A stretch of 44,422 bases of DNA from an uncultured Alphaproteobacteria bacterium (GTDB lineage: Bacteria; Pseudomonadota; Alphaproteobacteria; RF32; CAG-239), in NCBI GenBank assembly GCA_904501925.1, contig CAJGCO010000014.1, positions 1 to 44,422 on the forward strand, in the 5' to 3' direction. Both the position numbers and the translations under genes were made by a program. Below the pieces are notes generated by a model. The model did no database searches, was not told the origin of the DNA, and worked only from the letters and a program-made list of their open reading frames with translations. Below are positions 1-7,915 of the stretch, one piece after another. Every line of letters starts with the position of its first letter. The first letter of the stretch is position 1.

Positions 1-2
1 GA

Positions 3-98
3 ATGAGAAAGGATGGAGTCGAAAATATTAAACTTGTTAATCGTGGATTTAGATATTATAAAACTGTAAAAAATGAAAATAACAATAGACGAGATTAA
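3..98 (+). CDS. C-terminal end of a gene entering from the left edge
   Basis: This frame is open at the left edge and ends with TAA after about 32 codons. The tail is basic and polar (GFRYYKTVKNENNNRRD). It overlaps the start of the next gene by 26 nt. Too little is present to name a family, and it could be a chance open frame. Confidence 0.4.
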   Translation: MRKDGVENIKLVNRGFRYYKTVKNENNNRRD

Positions 99-390
99 TA
101 CTTATCGAAAGATTGGTGATAAAATAGAAATACTTGCAAAGGCATATTACGATGAATTTATTTATTGTAACCGTACATATGAATATCTTGGATGGGAATT
201 ATTAGAGAACAATGAAATAAGAATTAATTACTCATTTATTGATTATCGTAGTGAGAGATGCCATGATGATTTTATATTAACACTTGAGGAGTTGAATGGT
301 GACATATTAGCTATGACACCAGATGAAAGTAATATTTCTAAAGATAATATTTTTACTGGAACTAATAATGGGATAATTAATGTATTTTAA
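73..390 (+). CDS. hypothetical protein, 105 aa
   Basis: Starts at an ATG preceded by an A-rich leader and stops 7 nt before the CCA-enzyme gene, so the two are probably co-transcribed. The protein is soluble-looking, rich in aromatic and acidic residues, with no membrane segment, cysteine cluster or motif I recognise. Confidence 0.75.
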   Translation: MKITIDEINTYRKIGDKIEILAKAYYDEFIYCNRTYEYLGWELLENNEIRINYSFIDYRSERCHDDFILTLEELNGDILAMTPDESNISKDNIFTGTNNGIINVF

Positions 391-397
391 ATAAATT

Positions 398-1672
398 ATG
401 AAATTAGAAATTTATGAACAAATAGTATCAATTTTAAAAGGTATAATTAAAGATACTAAATTTGAAAATCATACATATACAGTAGGTGGTTGTGAACGAG
501 ACCGTATCTTAGGTAATGAAATCAAAGATATTGATTTAGTTATAGATTCTATTCCTAATGGAGGAATTAAATTTGCCGAATATCTTTATGAGAAACATTA
601 CCTTACCCATGAACCTGTTATATATGAAAATTTTGGTACTGTAATGTTTAAATTAATTGATTTTCCAGATATTGAACTGGAAGCAGTTCATACACGAAAA
701 GAGACCTATCGTGGAGATAGTAGAAAACCAGAAACTGCTTTTGGTACAATTGAGGAAGATTGTCAGAGAAGAGACTTTACCATAAATGCATTTTATCGTA
801 ATGTATCTACAGGAAAAGTATATGATTTCAATGGTAATAGTAAAAAAGATTTACTTAATAAAGAAATTAGAGCGTGTGGAGACCCTGATATAATTTTTAA
901 TGAAGATAGTTTACGTATTTTACGTGCTTTTCGTTTTGCTGATAGATTAGGTTTTCAAATTGATGGTCTAACTTTCTTAGGAATGAACAAACACTGTGAT
1001 AGACTTTCAATTATATCACAGGAACGAATTACTGATGAATTTAATAAAATACTTTTAGGCAATGACCCAACTTATATGTTTGGAGGAATGCTTGGTCCAA
1101 CTCTTAAAAAATATATTTTTCCAGTATTGGATGAAGTTGGTTTAAGTAAAATATTTAATATTTCATTAAAACAAAATCTTAAAAGATGCCCTAAAGATTT
1201 AATTGTACGTTTAGCAGTATTATTTAATAGGCTAGAAACTACAACTATTAAAATACTTATGAGAAGCATGAAGTATTCAAATGACCAAATTGATGAAGTA
1301 TGTTTCTTGGTTGAAAAGGGAAATAAATATAAGGATTATACTTTTATAAAGCCTACAGTTAGACAAATCATGTTTGAGTGTAAAACCTTTTCTCGCTTTT
1401 GTTGTTTAACTTCATTTCTTGAAGCAATTGAAGAAAAAGGCTACGAGTTGAAATTAATGGGAATGCTTGATGTTGGTGATGTTATGTTCGGTTATAAACT
1501 CCCTGTTAATGGTGATGATATAATGAAAGAATATAATCTTGAGCCAGGTCCCCTCATTAAAGAGATTCTGGAGTATTTACAGACACAATGTTTTTTCAAC
1601 CCTTATCAAACAAAAGAAGTATTACTTAAATCAGTTAAGGGTATATTGGATTTAAAAAAATCTATAGAGTAA
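398..1672 (+). CDS. cca: CCA-adding enzyme (tRNA nucleotidyltransferase)
   Basis: Adds or repairs the 3' CCA end of tRNAs using CTP and ATP. The head domain shows the class II nucleotidyltransferase signature: GG at residues 30-31, metal-binding D44 and D46 in KDIDLVI, a third carboxylate near E95, the RRDFTINA motif at 124-131, and EDSLRILRAFRFA at 169-181 for nucleotide selection. At 424 aa it is a normal bacterial length with the helical body intact. It matches the tRNA cluster further right: of the tRNA genes whose 3' ends are clear, only tRNA-Arg encodes its own CCA. An intrinsic terminator lies directly downstream. A poly(A) polymerase role is possible in principle, but the whole motif set fits CCA addition. 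Confidence 0.93.
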   Translation: MKLEIYEQIVSILKGIIKDTKFENHTYTVGGCERDRILGNEIKDIDLVIDSIPNGGIKFAEYLYEKHYLTHEPVIYENFGTVMFKLIDFPDIELEAVHTRKETYRGDSRKPETAFGTIEEDCQRRDFTINAFYRNVSTGKVYDFNGNSKKDLLNKEIRACGDPDIIFNEDSLRILRAFRFADRLGFQIDGLTFLGMNKHCDRLSIISQERITDEFNKILLGNDPTYMFGGMLGPTLKKYIFPVLDEVGLSKIFNISLKQNLKRCPKDLIVRLAVLFNRLETTTIKILMRSMKYSNDQIDEVCFLVEKGNKYKDYTFIKPTVRQIMFECKTFSRFCCLTSFLEAIEEKGYELKLMGMLDVGDVMFGYKLPVNGDDIMKEYNLEPGPLIKEILEYLQTQCFFNPYQTKEVLLKSVKGILDLKKSIE

Positions 1673-1677
1673 TAATT

Positions 1678-1714
1678 AATATGGTGAAACATTTGTTTTT
1701 ACCATATTTTTTTT
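1678..1714 (+). terminator. intrinsic terminator after the CCA-enzyme gene
   Basis: A 13-bp stem (1678-1690 with 1695-1708, one G-U pair and a 1-nt irregularity) closes an ATTT loop and is followed by a T run to 1714. The downstream arm and T run lie inside the spacer of the next promoter, so terminator and promoter overlap. Confidence 0.8.
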
Positions 1715-1723
1715 GTATATTTG
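1692..1723 (+). promoter_or_regulatory. Bacteroides-type promoter, plus strand
   Basis: -33 TTTG at 1692-1695, 20-nt spacer, -7 TATATTTG at 1716-1723. The ATG at 1741 lies 17 nt beyond the -7 box. It is the only clear host-type promoter in the plus-strand operon. Confidence 0.75.
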
Positions 1724-1740
1724 TATTAAATTATAAAAAT

Positions 1741-1944
1741 ATGATAAATTTTAAACCAGGTGATAAAGTAGTACATAAGACAAAAAAATGTACTGAAACA
1801 ATTATTAATTTTTGTAAAATTAAAATTGATGGCAATTGGGTAGAAGGAGTAATTTATGAAGGTATAGATTATAAAACTAACAACCCTATGACCTTCGTTA
1901 GAACATTAGAAGATTTTAATAATAATTTTGAACTATATGAATAA
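1741..1944 (+). CDS. hypothetical protein, 67 aa
   Basis: The frame is open from 1681, but the upstream promoter and terminator make the ATG at 1741 the real start. The N-terminus INFKPGDKVVHK looks like the first strand of a small SH3-like or KOW-like barrel, a resemblance only. The next gene overlaps its last codons by 8 nt. Confidence 0.7.
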   Translation: MINFKPGDKVVHKTKKCTETIINFCKIKIDGNWVEGVIYEGIDYKTNNPMTFVRTLEDFNNNFELYE

Positions 1945-2575
1945 AGAAATTTATTGTACAAATGCAATTACGAGTTTTAATGTAACTAAAAATGAATTAG
2001 TTGATACATTAATATATATTCCTTACCAAAGAGCATATCAAGATACTTGGTGGGGAGGTAGTAAAATGATTATTATAAACCCATGCTGGTTGTATAAAGA
2101 AAATGTATATAATAATGAAGGTCTAAACTGCCCTAAACATTTAGATGCAATAAAATATGCAATTACTGAAAATCAGGTTGTATATGATATTGATAAAGTA
2201 CCTATTGAAATAAAAGAACTTGCATTAGATAGTATGGAAAAACATGGCTATTCTATTGAAAATAGTGATTTCGCTGGTTGGTTTAGCTGTAACTTTGATT
2301 CAGATGATTATTATTATGAAACGGTTACAAATGCAATGGGACAAGTAATTAAAATTAATATTTTTAAAAAAGGTCGTATTGAAATAAATGTTAATGAAGA
2401 TTATAAATCTAATTTAAAATTTTCAAAATTTATTGCAGATGATTTTGAGGTAGGAAAAATATTAAAGAAAATCGGCCAAGCAATTATAGAATATCCTTTC
2501 TTTACAGTAACTGAAGATGGTTATTTTAATTTTTTGAAATTAAATGATAATAGTGATATGTTATTAATAATTTAA
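1937..2575 (+). CDS. hypothetical protein, 212 aa
   Basis: The ATG at 1937 is preferred to an in-frame TTG at 1928. It contains a Trp/Gly-rich patch (QDTWWGGSK) and many Asp/Tyr residues, with no membrane segment and no recognised family. Overlap with the previous gene suggests translational coupling. Confidence 0.8.
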   Translation: MNKEIYCTNAITSFNVTKNELVDTLIYIPYQRAYQDTWWGGSKMIIINPCWLYKENVYNNEGLNCPKHLDAIKYAITENQVVYDIDKVPIEIKELALDSMEKHGYSIENSDFAGWFSCNFDSDDYYYETVTNAMGQVIKINIFKKGRIEINVNEDYKSNLKFSKFIADDFEVGKILKKIGQAIIEYPFFTVTEDGYFNFLKLNDNSDMLLII

Positions 2576-2586
2576 AAATTTTAAAA

Positions 2587-2880
2587 ATGAACTGGAATAC
2601 AAATATAAATGAAGCACCAACTAATATGTTATTGGCTTGCATTGATAAAAAATATCAAGTTGGATTATGCCAGGTATTTGAAACATCAACTGGTAAACGA
2701 GTTTATTTAGCTGAAACAATTCAAGATATTGTGGCATGGGGATTTATTCAAGATTTTGAAAGGCCAATAGACTGTCTATTTACTGAAGAAAATGGCTTCT
2801 ATACCTTAGAATGTAGAGGATGTCCTAATTGTTTGGGAGTAACAAAAGACGGAAAAATAAGATGTTTAAAAGATAAATAA
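2587..2880 (+). CDS. hypothetical protein, 97 aa, DUF551-like pattern with C-terminal CxxC
   Basis: The layout MNWNTNINEAPTN, then a middle strand ending LLACIDKK, then AWGFIQDFERP, resembles the short DUF551-type phage proteins (W...P...VLL...W..L..P). The C-terminus has CRGCPNC, which could bind a metal. The family assignment is a resemblance only. Confidence 0.75.
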   Translation: MNWNTNINEAPTNMLLACIDKKYQVGLCQVFETSTGKRVYLAETIQDIVAWGFIQDFERPIDCLFTEENGFYTLECRGCPNCLGVTKDGKIRCLKDK

Positions 2881-2881
2881 T

Positions 2882-3256
2882 ATGTTTAATTTTAAATCAC
2901 AAATATGTACGACTAAAAAACAATCCGAAAAATTATTATCATTGGGATTAAAACAGGAAACCGCTGATATGTATCTAGAATTAACATATAGTTGTAACTT
3001 TGAGACACACCAATCATCTGAAGAATGGAAACCACATCTTAGACCTTATTCAGAATTATTAGAAGATTGTGAAAAATTTAATATACCTATATGTTTTAAA
3101 CATATAATACCAGCTTGGTCCCTGGGAAGATTAATAGAATTACTTAACCCTGTTGGATACTTAATAAGTAAAGAAAACCCCTTCCAAGATGCTATATCAG
3201 ATATGCAAACATTAATACAAAAAAATTATTTTAATAAAGATTATCTAAATGAATAA
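2882..3256 (+). CDS. hypothetical phage protein, 124 aa
   Basis: Has the pattern GLKQETADMYLE, then IPAWSLGRLIELL, that I associate with a recurrent small-protein family of gut Bacteroidota phages and mobile elements. No function is known to me. It starts 1 nt after the previous stop and overlaps the next gene by 8 nt, so it is operonic. Confidence 0.78.
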   Translation: MFNFKSQICTTKKQSEKLLSLGLKQETADMYLELTYSCNFETHQSSEEWKPHLRPYSELLEDCEKFNIPICFKHIIPAWSLGRLIELLNPVGYLISKENPFQDAISDMQTLIQKNYFNKDYLNE

Positions 3257-4019
3257 TTTTATATTCGACACATTGAGACTTACAGATACTTTTAATACCA
3301 TGAATAAATATGATGCAGTTAATCTAGTCTGGAAAGGTAATGATAAAATTAAAGGCCTCTGTAAAGCTTCAAAATCAGGACACGGAAGTACTATATTCGA
3401 TAAACTTAATCCAATATCTTATGAAGACTTCTACCAAAAATTAGTTATATATACCGAACAAAATAAATATACACTAGACGTATATCAACGAGGTCTAACC
3501 TATGAGGAACTTATATCACTAGCACAAGAATTTGAAGAAAATGTAAAATTATTAAATCCTAAAATTTCCTTCACATTGGAAAACTATATGGACTATATAA
3601 TGTATGTAAACATAATCCAAACATTCGATGGCCATATCAATGAAGTAAACCTCGTAAACTATATTAATAAATATTGGTATAAAGATGCTCATAAAGCCTC
3701 AGGAGAATTAGACTCTAAATACGGTATAGATATACTATATAAAAATAATACACGTGGAATCCAAGTAAAATCTATTAACTTCTTCCTCGGTAATAAATCA
3801 AGTACTATCAACGATAGAAAACAAATAGAACCACTTAAAAATATAGTAAAAGAAAAATTTAATATAGATATGAAATACGCTATATACGATAGAAAATGTA
3901 AACAATATCTAATTAGCTCTAATAATACCCCAATATTCTCTTTCGAAGAATTTAATGAACTGATTAAAGCAAATGATAAAAAACATCCAGTATTCAATTA
4001 TAAAAAAATAAGTGTATAA
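3249..4019 (+). CDS. candidate PD-(D/E)XK-fold nuclease, 256 aa
   Basis: The best functional clue is at residues 151-176: E153-L-D155, then GID161ILY, then GIQ172VK174S. D161 and Q172-x-K174 are spaced like the metal-binding core of PD-(D/E)XK nucleases with Gln replacing Glu, as in some restriction enzymes. The rest is mostly helical. Overlap with the preceding gene shows operon membership. It could be a stand-alone restriction-like or host-DNA-degrading nuclease, or a catalytically dead relative. No methyltransferase lies beside it in the window. Confidence 0.6.
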   Translation: MNNFIFDTLRLTDTFNTMNKYDAVNLVWKGNDKIKGLCKASKSGHGSTIFDKLNPISYEDFYQKLVIYTEQNKYTLDVYQRGLTYEELISLAQEFEENVKLLNPKISFTLENYMDYIMYVNIIQTFDGHINEVNLVNYINKYWYKDAHKASGELDSKYGIDILYKNNTRGIQVKSINFFLGNKSSTINDRKQIEPLKNIVKEKFNIDMKYAIYDRKCKQYLISSNNTPIFSFEEFNELIKANDKKHPVFNYKKISV

Positions 4020-4031
4020 TAATTTATTAAT

Positions 4032-4325
4032 ATGTCTAAAATAACTATTAGTAATAAAGATTTGAAAATCTTTAAAGAATTACTTCCAGAAAGTAACATA
4101 ACTCATTATTATAAAACTAAAGATAATATCCTGCGTATAGCACTGTTCGATGATAATAACTTTATCGCTATCGAAACCCCTAAAGGATTAGGCCTATTTG
4201 AACAAACAGTCCTTAACCAAGATGACAATAAAGTGTATAACCTTACTAAAACTATACACCTCGAAAACCCCGATGGCTCTCTTAAAAATGCCGTCTATGT
4301 AGGAACAAGAAACCCTATTAACTAA
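4032..4325 (+). CDS. hypothetical protein, 97 aa
   Basis: Last gene of the plus-strand operon, 12 nt after the nuclease-like gene and just ahead of a terminator. Alternating hydrophobic and polar residues suggest a small beta-rich protein. Co-transcription could mean a partner or inhibitor of the nuclease candidate, which is inference only. Confidence 0.72.
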   Translation: MSKITISNKDLKIFKELLPESNITHYYKTKDNILRIALFDDNNFIAIETPKGLGLFEQTVLNQDDNKVYNLTKTIHLENPDGSLKNAVYVGTRNPIN

Positions 4326-4343
4326 TATTAAAAATCTAGATAT

Positions 4344-4380
4344 CCAGCGCTTTTTTTATTAAAAACGCTGGTTTATTTTT
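4344..4380 (+). terminator. intrinsic terminator ending the plus-strand operon
   Basis: CCAGCG at 4344-4349 pairs with CGCTGG at 4366-4371. An inner T-run/A-run extends the stem, and a T-rich tail follows. No gene lies to its right for about 690 nt. Confidence 0.85.
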
Positions 4381-5018
4381 GTACGTCAGACATTTGAAAA
4401 CGTAATTCATTGTCTTATAATAGTTTAAAAATATTAATCTCTAAATTGATTTTAAAAATATTGTAAAACCCCTGATACTCAGTTTGATATTATTTTAAAA
4501 TAAGGTAAAAATAAATTATTATTAATCTAATGCTATTTTTATTAAAAAATTTTAATAATATACCCCTATTTTAACGTGTGAAGTATGTTGGTAATATTTG
4601 ATTTGAAAATATTTTAGAGAGGGTTATTTAAGTAAGATGAGAATGGAAGAAAAATAATTTTTAAAATTAAAAATGTTAAGATAAATTTTATTAATGAGGA
4701 TAGTTTTTTTAGTAGTTATTGATGGAGGTAATTTTAATTAATTTGGGCTGACCCTGTTTTGGAATCCAGACTGTTGGGTATGTTGATTTTAATAAAATTT
4801 TTTAATTATTAATTTAAAAAAATAAAAATTGGCCCGAACATTTTTAAATTAATTTATTTTTATCATAAATATTTGATTAATAATTAGTTATATAATTTTA
4901 TTTTAAGTAATGGTTTAGATTAATTATAATAATTATTTGATTATAAAATATTTAGGCGAAATAATTTTAATTTAAATATTATTTTATTAAAAATATTAAT
5001 AATTATAATAATATTAAT
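4381..5018. other. AT-rich non-coding stretch
   Basis: No credible reading frame on either strand. A slightly less AT-rich island lies at 4740-4785. It separates converging transcripts. I see no tRNA fold, host-type promoter or repeat that I can support. Confidence 0.6.
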
Positions 5019-5052
5019 TAAAAAAAGATGGGAGATAGATTATCTATCTCCC
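5019..5052 (-). terminator. intrinsic terminator after the small membrane-protein gene
   Basis: A 10-bp perfect stem (5030-5039 with 5043-5052, loop of 3-4 nt) is followed, in the minus direction, by ATC and a T6 run. Confidence 0.85.
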
Positions 5053-5065
5053 GTTTAAAATTTTA

Positions 5066-5290
5066 TTAACTTTTTTGTTCTGTATTGGAATTATCCTGAC
5101 TTTGGTATTTACCTATTCCCAGGGCTTTATCCAATTTATCGCAACCTTTAATGAGGATGAATATGGCGATAATAAAAAGAAGCAAGTTCATGACTAATGA
5201 ACTGTAGGTTGCGGTAATTGCTAAATAGAACAATGAAGTACTTAGCAAAATTAAAAATAGACTAATTAATTCATTTAAAAAGTTTTTCAT
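5066..5290 (-). CDS. small two-helix membrane protein, 74 aa
   Basis: Two hydrophobic helices (residues about 4-25 and 32-50) are joined by a short loop and end in a polar tail with GKYQSQDNSNTEQ. It has its own promoter at 5499, a long 200-nt leader carrying the element shared with the sigma-factor gene, and its own terminator, so it is a single-gene unit. Function unknown. A holin or superinfection-exclusion role is possible but unsupported. Confidence 0.82.
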   Translation of the reverse strand: MKNFLNELISLFLILLSTSLFYLAITATYSSLVMNLLLFIIAIFILIKGCDKLDKALGIGKYQSQDNSNTEQKS

Positions 5291-5369
5291 ATATAATAAA
5301 ATTTTAATCTTATATAAATAGTTAATTTAAATGATTAAAACCAATTTTAAAAAATTTTAATAATTATTA

Positions 5370-5404
5370 TATATGTGCGTAACGGAGTGCACTCTCCCGT
5401 CATT
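5370..5404 (-). promoter_or_regulatory. leader element, copy 1
   Basis: A 35-nt element, 27/35 identical to 8128-8162. Both copies keep CGT-N-ACG and GAGT-NN-ACTC palindromes. The centre of the second changes GC to AT on both arms, so pairing is preserved. It lies in the 5' leader, about 80 nt before the start codon. Confidence 0.65.
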
Positions 5405-5461
5405 TAATAAAAAATGCCATGCCCAAAATATTATTAATTAAAAAAATTAAATAATATTCAC

Positions 5462-5486
5462 ATCGTGTAATTTTATTTTACACGAT
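5462..5486 (-). other. hairpin near the 5' end of the leader
   Basis: ATCGTGTAA and TTACACGAT form a 9-bp stem around a TTTTATT loop, just downstream of the promoter at 5499. No U run follows in the transcribed direction, so it is more likely a 5'-end stabiliser than a terminator. Confidence 0.55.
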
Positions 5487-5498
5487 TATTTTACAATA

Positions 5499-5530
5499 CA
5501 AATATACAAATAATATTTTAAAATAACAAA
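5499..5530 (-). promoter_or_regulatory. Bacteroides-type promoter
   Basis: -7 TATATTTG (complement of 5499-5506), 20-nt spacer, -33 TTTG (5527-5530). Starts the transcript of the 74-aa membrane protein, with a 209-nt leader. Confidence 0.78.
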
Positions 5531-5546
5531 TTTTAATTAGATATAA

Positions 5547-5630
5547 ATTGGTCTATTTGTATACAATTTTAATAATAATTAAAAATTTTTGCTAGTGGAA
5601 AAAAATATTTATTGGTCTATTTGTACAATT
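5547..5630. repeat. paired operator-like repeats
   Basis: TTGGTCTATTTGTA occurs at about 5549 and again at about 5612, each followed by CAATT-type sequence that makes a small TTGTACAA-like palindrome. Both lie just upstream of the 5499 promoter, where a regulator could bind. Confidence 0.45.
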
Positions 5631-5634
5631 AAGG

Positions 5635-5650
5635 GTACGCAATTGCGTAT
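5635..5650. repeat. palindrome GTACGCANNTGCGTAC, copy 1 (centre AT)
   Basis: Lies just past the terminator of the DUF3310 gene, before the paired operator-like repeats. One of 12 copies, all outside gene bodies except the one at 35847. Confidence 0.75.
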
Positions 5651-5656
5651 ATTAAA

Positions 5657-5690
5657 TAAAAAAATACCCCATCCTGGTTAAAGGGTGGGG
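5657..5690 (-). terminator. intrinsic terminator of the DUF3310 gene
   Basis: An 8-bp GC-rich stem (5667-5674 with 5683-5690) with loop TTTAACCA on the minus strand is followed by TATTTTTTT. Confidence 0.88.
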
Positions 5691-5712
5691 ATAAATATAT
5701 AAATGACAAAGA

Positions 5713-6522
5713 CTATTTTTTAGATTTAAGTTCCTTATATTTATTAAGGCACCATTTTTCTTTTTTAAGGTCTTTTTCGACTGTTGAGGTAGGTTTTTCG
5801 CCAGCTCTCATACGATATTTGAAAGCGTTGAGTTTACACCATGACATTGTTTCTTCTATACCGAATATACGTTCCATCATTTCCACTACTTCAACGTCAT
5901 ATACATTATAATGGTCGGGATGGTTAACTTCTTCATAAGGTTTGGTTACATCTAATGGAAGATTTAGAATATTACGGGTTGCTTCTTCAATTCTTTCTAA
6001 TTCTTTTTTTCTTGGGATAATATGTTTCTCTACATATTTTTTAGCACATTCGATATCCTTATGATTAGAATCAGTTGTCACTGAGATTCTATTCTCTTTA
6101 TTTTCTTCAAGAGGGTCATTATCGATATTAGCTAATATAGAAGAAGTCTTTTCTTTTAGATGAGGATATCTCTTCAATATATCCTGACATAGAGTCTCTG
6201 ATGTGTTATTAGTATCCGCATTTGCGTCCCCTATATTAATAGGTCCTTTCAGAATATCAGGTACATTATTATTAACTTTGGCGTCTCTAATTTTTTCAAC
6301 AATTTTTTTTGAATCATTGATAGTTTTCCTAATTTCTTTTCTATCTTCTCTATCTCGTTCTAATTGTGCGTTTAATTCTTCTTCAGAACGATGGGTATCA
6401 TCAGAAACTACGATAGTTTTCTCAGGGCCTGAGATTGTTACATGTTTTTTACATAGATTTTTGTTTAAAGTGTTCTCTAAATCTGTTGTACTAACAGTAT
6501 TAATTTTAATTTTTCTAGACAT
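5713..6522 (-). CDS. DUF3310 (T7 gp1.7-like) protein with long N-terminal extension, 269 aa
   Basis: The last 65 residues carry the DUF3310 pattern: VNHPDHYN, then EVVEMMERIFGIEE, SWCKLNAFKYRMRAGEK, and a closing DLKKEKWCLNKY. T7 gp1.7, a nucleotide kinase, contains this domain, so a nucleotide-metabolism role is possible. The first about 200 residues are charged and probably coiled-coil, far longer than usual. The stop is TAG. The frame after it would run through the terminator, which supports TAG as a true stop. Single-gene unit with its own promoter (6566) and terminator. Confidence 0.82.
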   Translation of the reverse strand: MSRKIKINTVSTTDLENTLNKNLCKKHVTISGPEKTIVVSDDTHRSEEELNAQLERDREDRKEIRKTINDSKKIVEKIRDAKVNNNVPDILKGPINIGDANADTNNTSETLCQDILKRYPHLKEKTSSILANIDNDPLEENKENRISVTTDSNHKDIECAKKYVEKHIIPRKKELERIEEATRNILNLPLDVTKPYEEVNHPDHYNVYDVEVVEMMERIFGIEETMSWCKLNAFKYRMRAGEKPTSTVEKDLKKEKWCLNKYKELKSKK

Positions 6523-6565
6523 TAATTTTTCATATTATTGCACTTATTATTATAGTTTTTTATTA

Positions 6566-6597
6566 CAAATATACAAAAAATTTTTATTAATTCCAAA
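6566..6597 (-). promoter_or_regulatory. Bacteroides-type promoter
   Basis: -7 TATATTTG (6566-6573), 20-nt spacer, -33 TTTG (6594-6597). Start codon of the DUF3310 gene lies 44 nt beyond. Confidence 0.8.
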
Positions 6598-6623
6598 TAT
6601 TAATATAGTAATTTTATAGATAT

Positions 6624-6648
6624 GGCCCCTACTGTTTAAGGCAGGGGC
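6624..6648 (-). terminator. hairpin at the end of the lipoprotein gene
   Basis: GCCCCTGC pairs with GTAGGGGC (one G-U) and the TAG stop sits in the downstream arm. The following bases are A/T but not a clean U run, so termination may be weak or the hairpin may protect the 3' end. Confidence 0.5.
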
Positions 6649-6895
6649 AATCTGGGTCATGTACAATAGAACCTTCTGCTAGATTAGCATATGGGGCAAA
6701 ATAAATATAATGATGATTTTTATAATTAAATCTATATACATTTATATTACCAGTACTATATGGTATATTAACGTTAACGAAATCACCTATAGGTTTATCA
6801 TAATTTTTATTAGCATATGATTGGCATCCAATAAATGATATCATTGTAATAAATAAAATAGATATTTTCCTCATAAAATTTCCCAAATTGAACAT
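6629..6895 (-). CDS. small lipoprotein, 88 aa
   Basis: Signal peptide MRKISILFITMISFIGC with a lipobox-like FIGC. Cleavage before Cys would leave a roughly 65-residue envelope-anchored domain with a HHYIYFAP strand and a C-terminal CPC. An internal ATG at 6874 gives a more typical signal peptide and is an equally good start. No host-type promoter precedes it, so it is read through from the sigma-factor gene or from an unrecognised promoter. Phage lipoproteins often block superinfection by acting at the receptor, a possibility here rather than a finding. Confidence 0.75.
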   Translation of the reverse strand: MFNLGNFMRKISILFITMISFIGCQSYANKNYDKPIGDFVNVNIPYSTGNINVYRFNYKNHHYIYFAPYANLAEGSIVHDPDCPCLKQ

Positions 6896-6961
6896 TGATT
6901 TTAATTTTTCCCTATATAAAAATTTTAAATAATTAATAAATTTATTCTTAAATAGAACATT

Positions 6962-7915
6962 TTAGAATGCACGGGCTGCCATAGCCTGGAGCTTTTTACT
7001 GGCAGCCAGACGGATTTGTCTTACACGCTCTGAAGTAAGGTCCAACTCCTCTGCAATCTCATAGTCCTTATAATCTCTCTCATATCCATAACCTGTAGAC
7101 ATAGAAAGGATGATACGCTCTCGACTAGAAAGCTTACTAAGATACATATTAATAATATTGCGTGAATCATCAACATTCTCAGTCTCGACATAACCATTAT
7201 AAGAAGCGGTTCGAGTGTTGAACTCCTGAGAATTATCCTTAATAGTATACTCATCGTCACTAGCCAATGAAACATCAATAGAAACGATATCAGCCATAGA
7301 TAGGTCCATGCTATCGACATCTACGATATCATACTTTGCTGCCAAGATAGACTTAATCTCGTCAACTGTAGGGTATCGGCCCTCCTTGGCAAAGAATACA
7401 CTCTCAATCTTCTTCACCTTTGAAATAAGCTTAGCATCATTAGTTGTTCGAATAGCGATATTCTCCTTAGTAATATAAGCATTAATAGCTCTACGAATAT
7501 AATATGTAGCATATGTACAAAAACGCACATTCTTTTTATAATCATAAGACTCAAATGCCTCAATCATTCCGATGGCGCCAACATTAACCAGGTCCATAAC
7601 GATATCTGTATTATTATATCGCTTAGCAATAGCATAGTTCAAATACTGGTTTCTTGAAATAATCTCATTACGAAGACTCAACTGGACCTTCTCCTCAGAT
7701 GTCTTAATAGTATAATAATTAGAGGTCCCCTCAGCTGCCTGAACTCTCATCTTAGACTCCTCAATCTGCTTAAACAACTCCTTCTCCTGAGCCTGGGTCA
7801 GGGGCTTAATTCGTCTCAAATCAGCTACGAAACTGTCATTTACAATTGTCTTCTCAACATAACCACCTGTCTTACCTGTAATGTTACCAATCTTCTTGTT
7901 TACAAACTTTCCCAT
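6962..7915 (-). CDS. phage-encoded sigma-70 family RNA polymerase sigma factor, 317 aa
   Basis: Directs RNA polymerase to promoters. Region 1.2 is at about 32-50 (DLRRIKPLTQAQEKELF). Region 2 is at about 78-145, with the core-binding and -10 recognition helix FCTYATYYIRRAIN at 132-145. A region 3-like helical stretch (KVKKIESVFFAKEGRYPTVDEI) follows, and region 4 ends in a helix-turn-helix with SERVRQIRLAASKKL at 295-309. The length is near that of Bacteroidota RpoD, but the acidic linker at 196-245 is unlike it. The gene is less AT-rich at third positions than its neighbours, suggesting a different origin or strong expression. It has a host-type promoter (8203) and a 288-nt leader with the 35-nt element, so it is probably made early and controlled after initiation. 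Confidence 0.93.
   Translation of the reverse strand: MGKFVNKKIGNITGKTGGYVEKTIVNDSFVADLRRIKPLTQAQEKELFKQIEESKMRVQAAEGTSNYYTIKTSEEKVQLSLRNEIISRNQYLNYAIAKRYNNTDIVMDLVNVGAIGMIEAFESYDYKKNVRFCTYATYYIRRAINAYITKENIAIRTTNDAKLISKVKKIESVFFAKEGRYPTVDEIKSILAAKYDIVDVDSMDLSMADIVSIDVSLASDDEYTIKDNSQEFNTRTASYNGYVETENVDDSRNIINMYLSKLSSRERIILSMSTGYGYERDYKDYEIAEELDLTSERVRQIRLAASKKLQAMAARAF

Noticed and set aside
1072..1269. Minus-strand open frame inside the CCA-enzyme gene
   Set aside because: It lies wholly inside a gene with strong motifs and has no promoter or leader of its own.
4381..5018. Hidden small genes in the AT-rich gap
   Set aside because: Frames are short, have no leader or composition like neighbouring genes, and are broken by stops.
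5713..6522. Reassignment of TAG to glutamine, as in some huge gut phages
   Set aside because: TAG ends several clear genes. Reading through at 5713 would run into a terminator hairpin, and at 28470 into the next gene's start.
7021..7320. A second minus-strand frame inside the sigma-factor gene
   Set aside because: It is out of frame with the conserved sigma regions and hydrophobic, as expected for a shadow frame.
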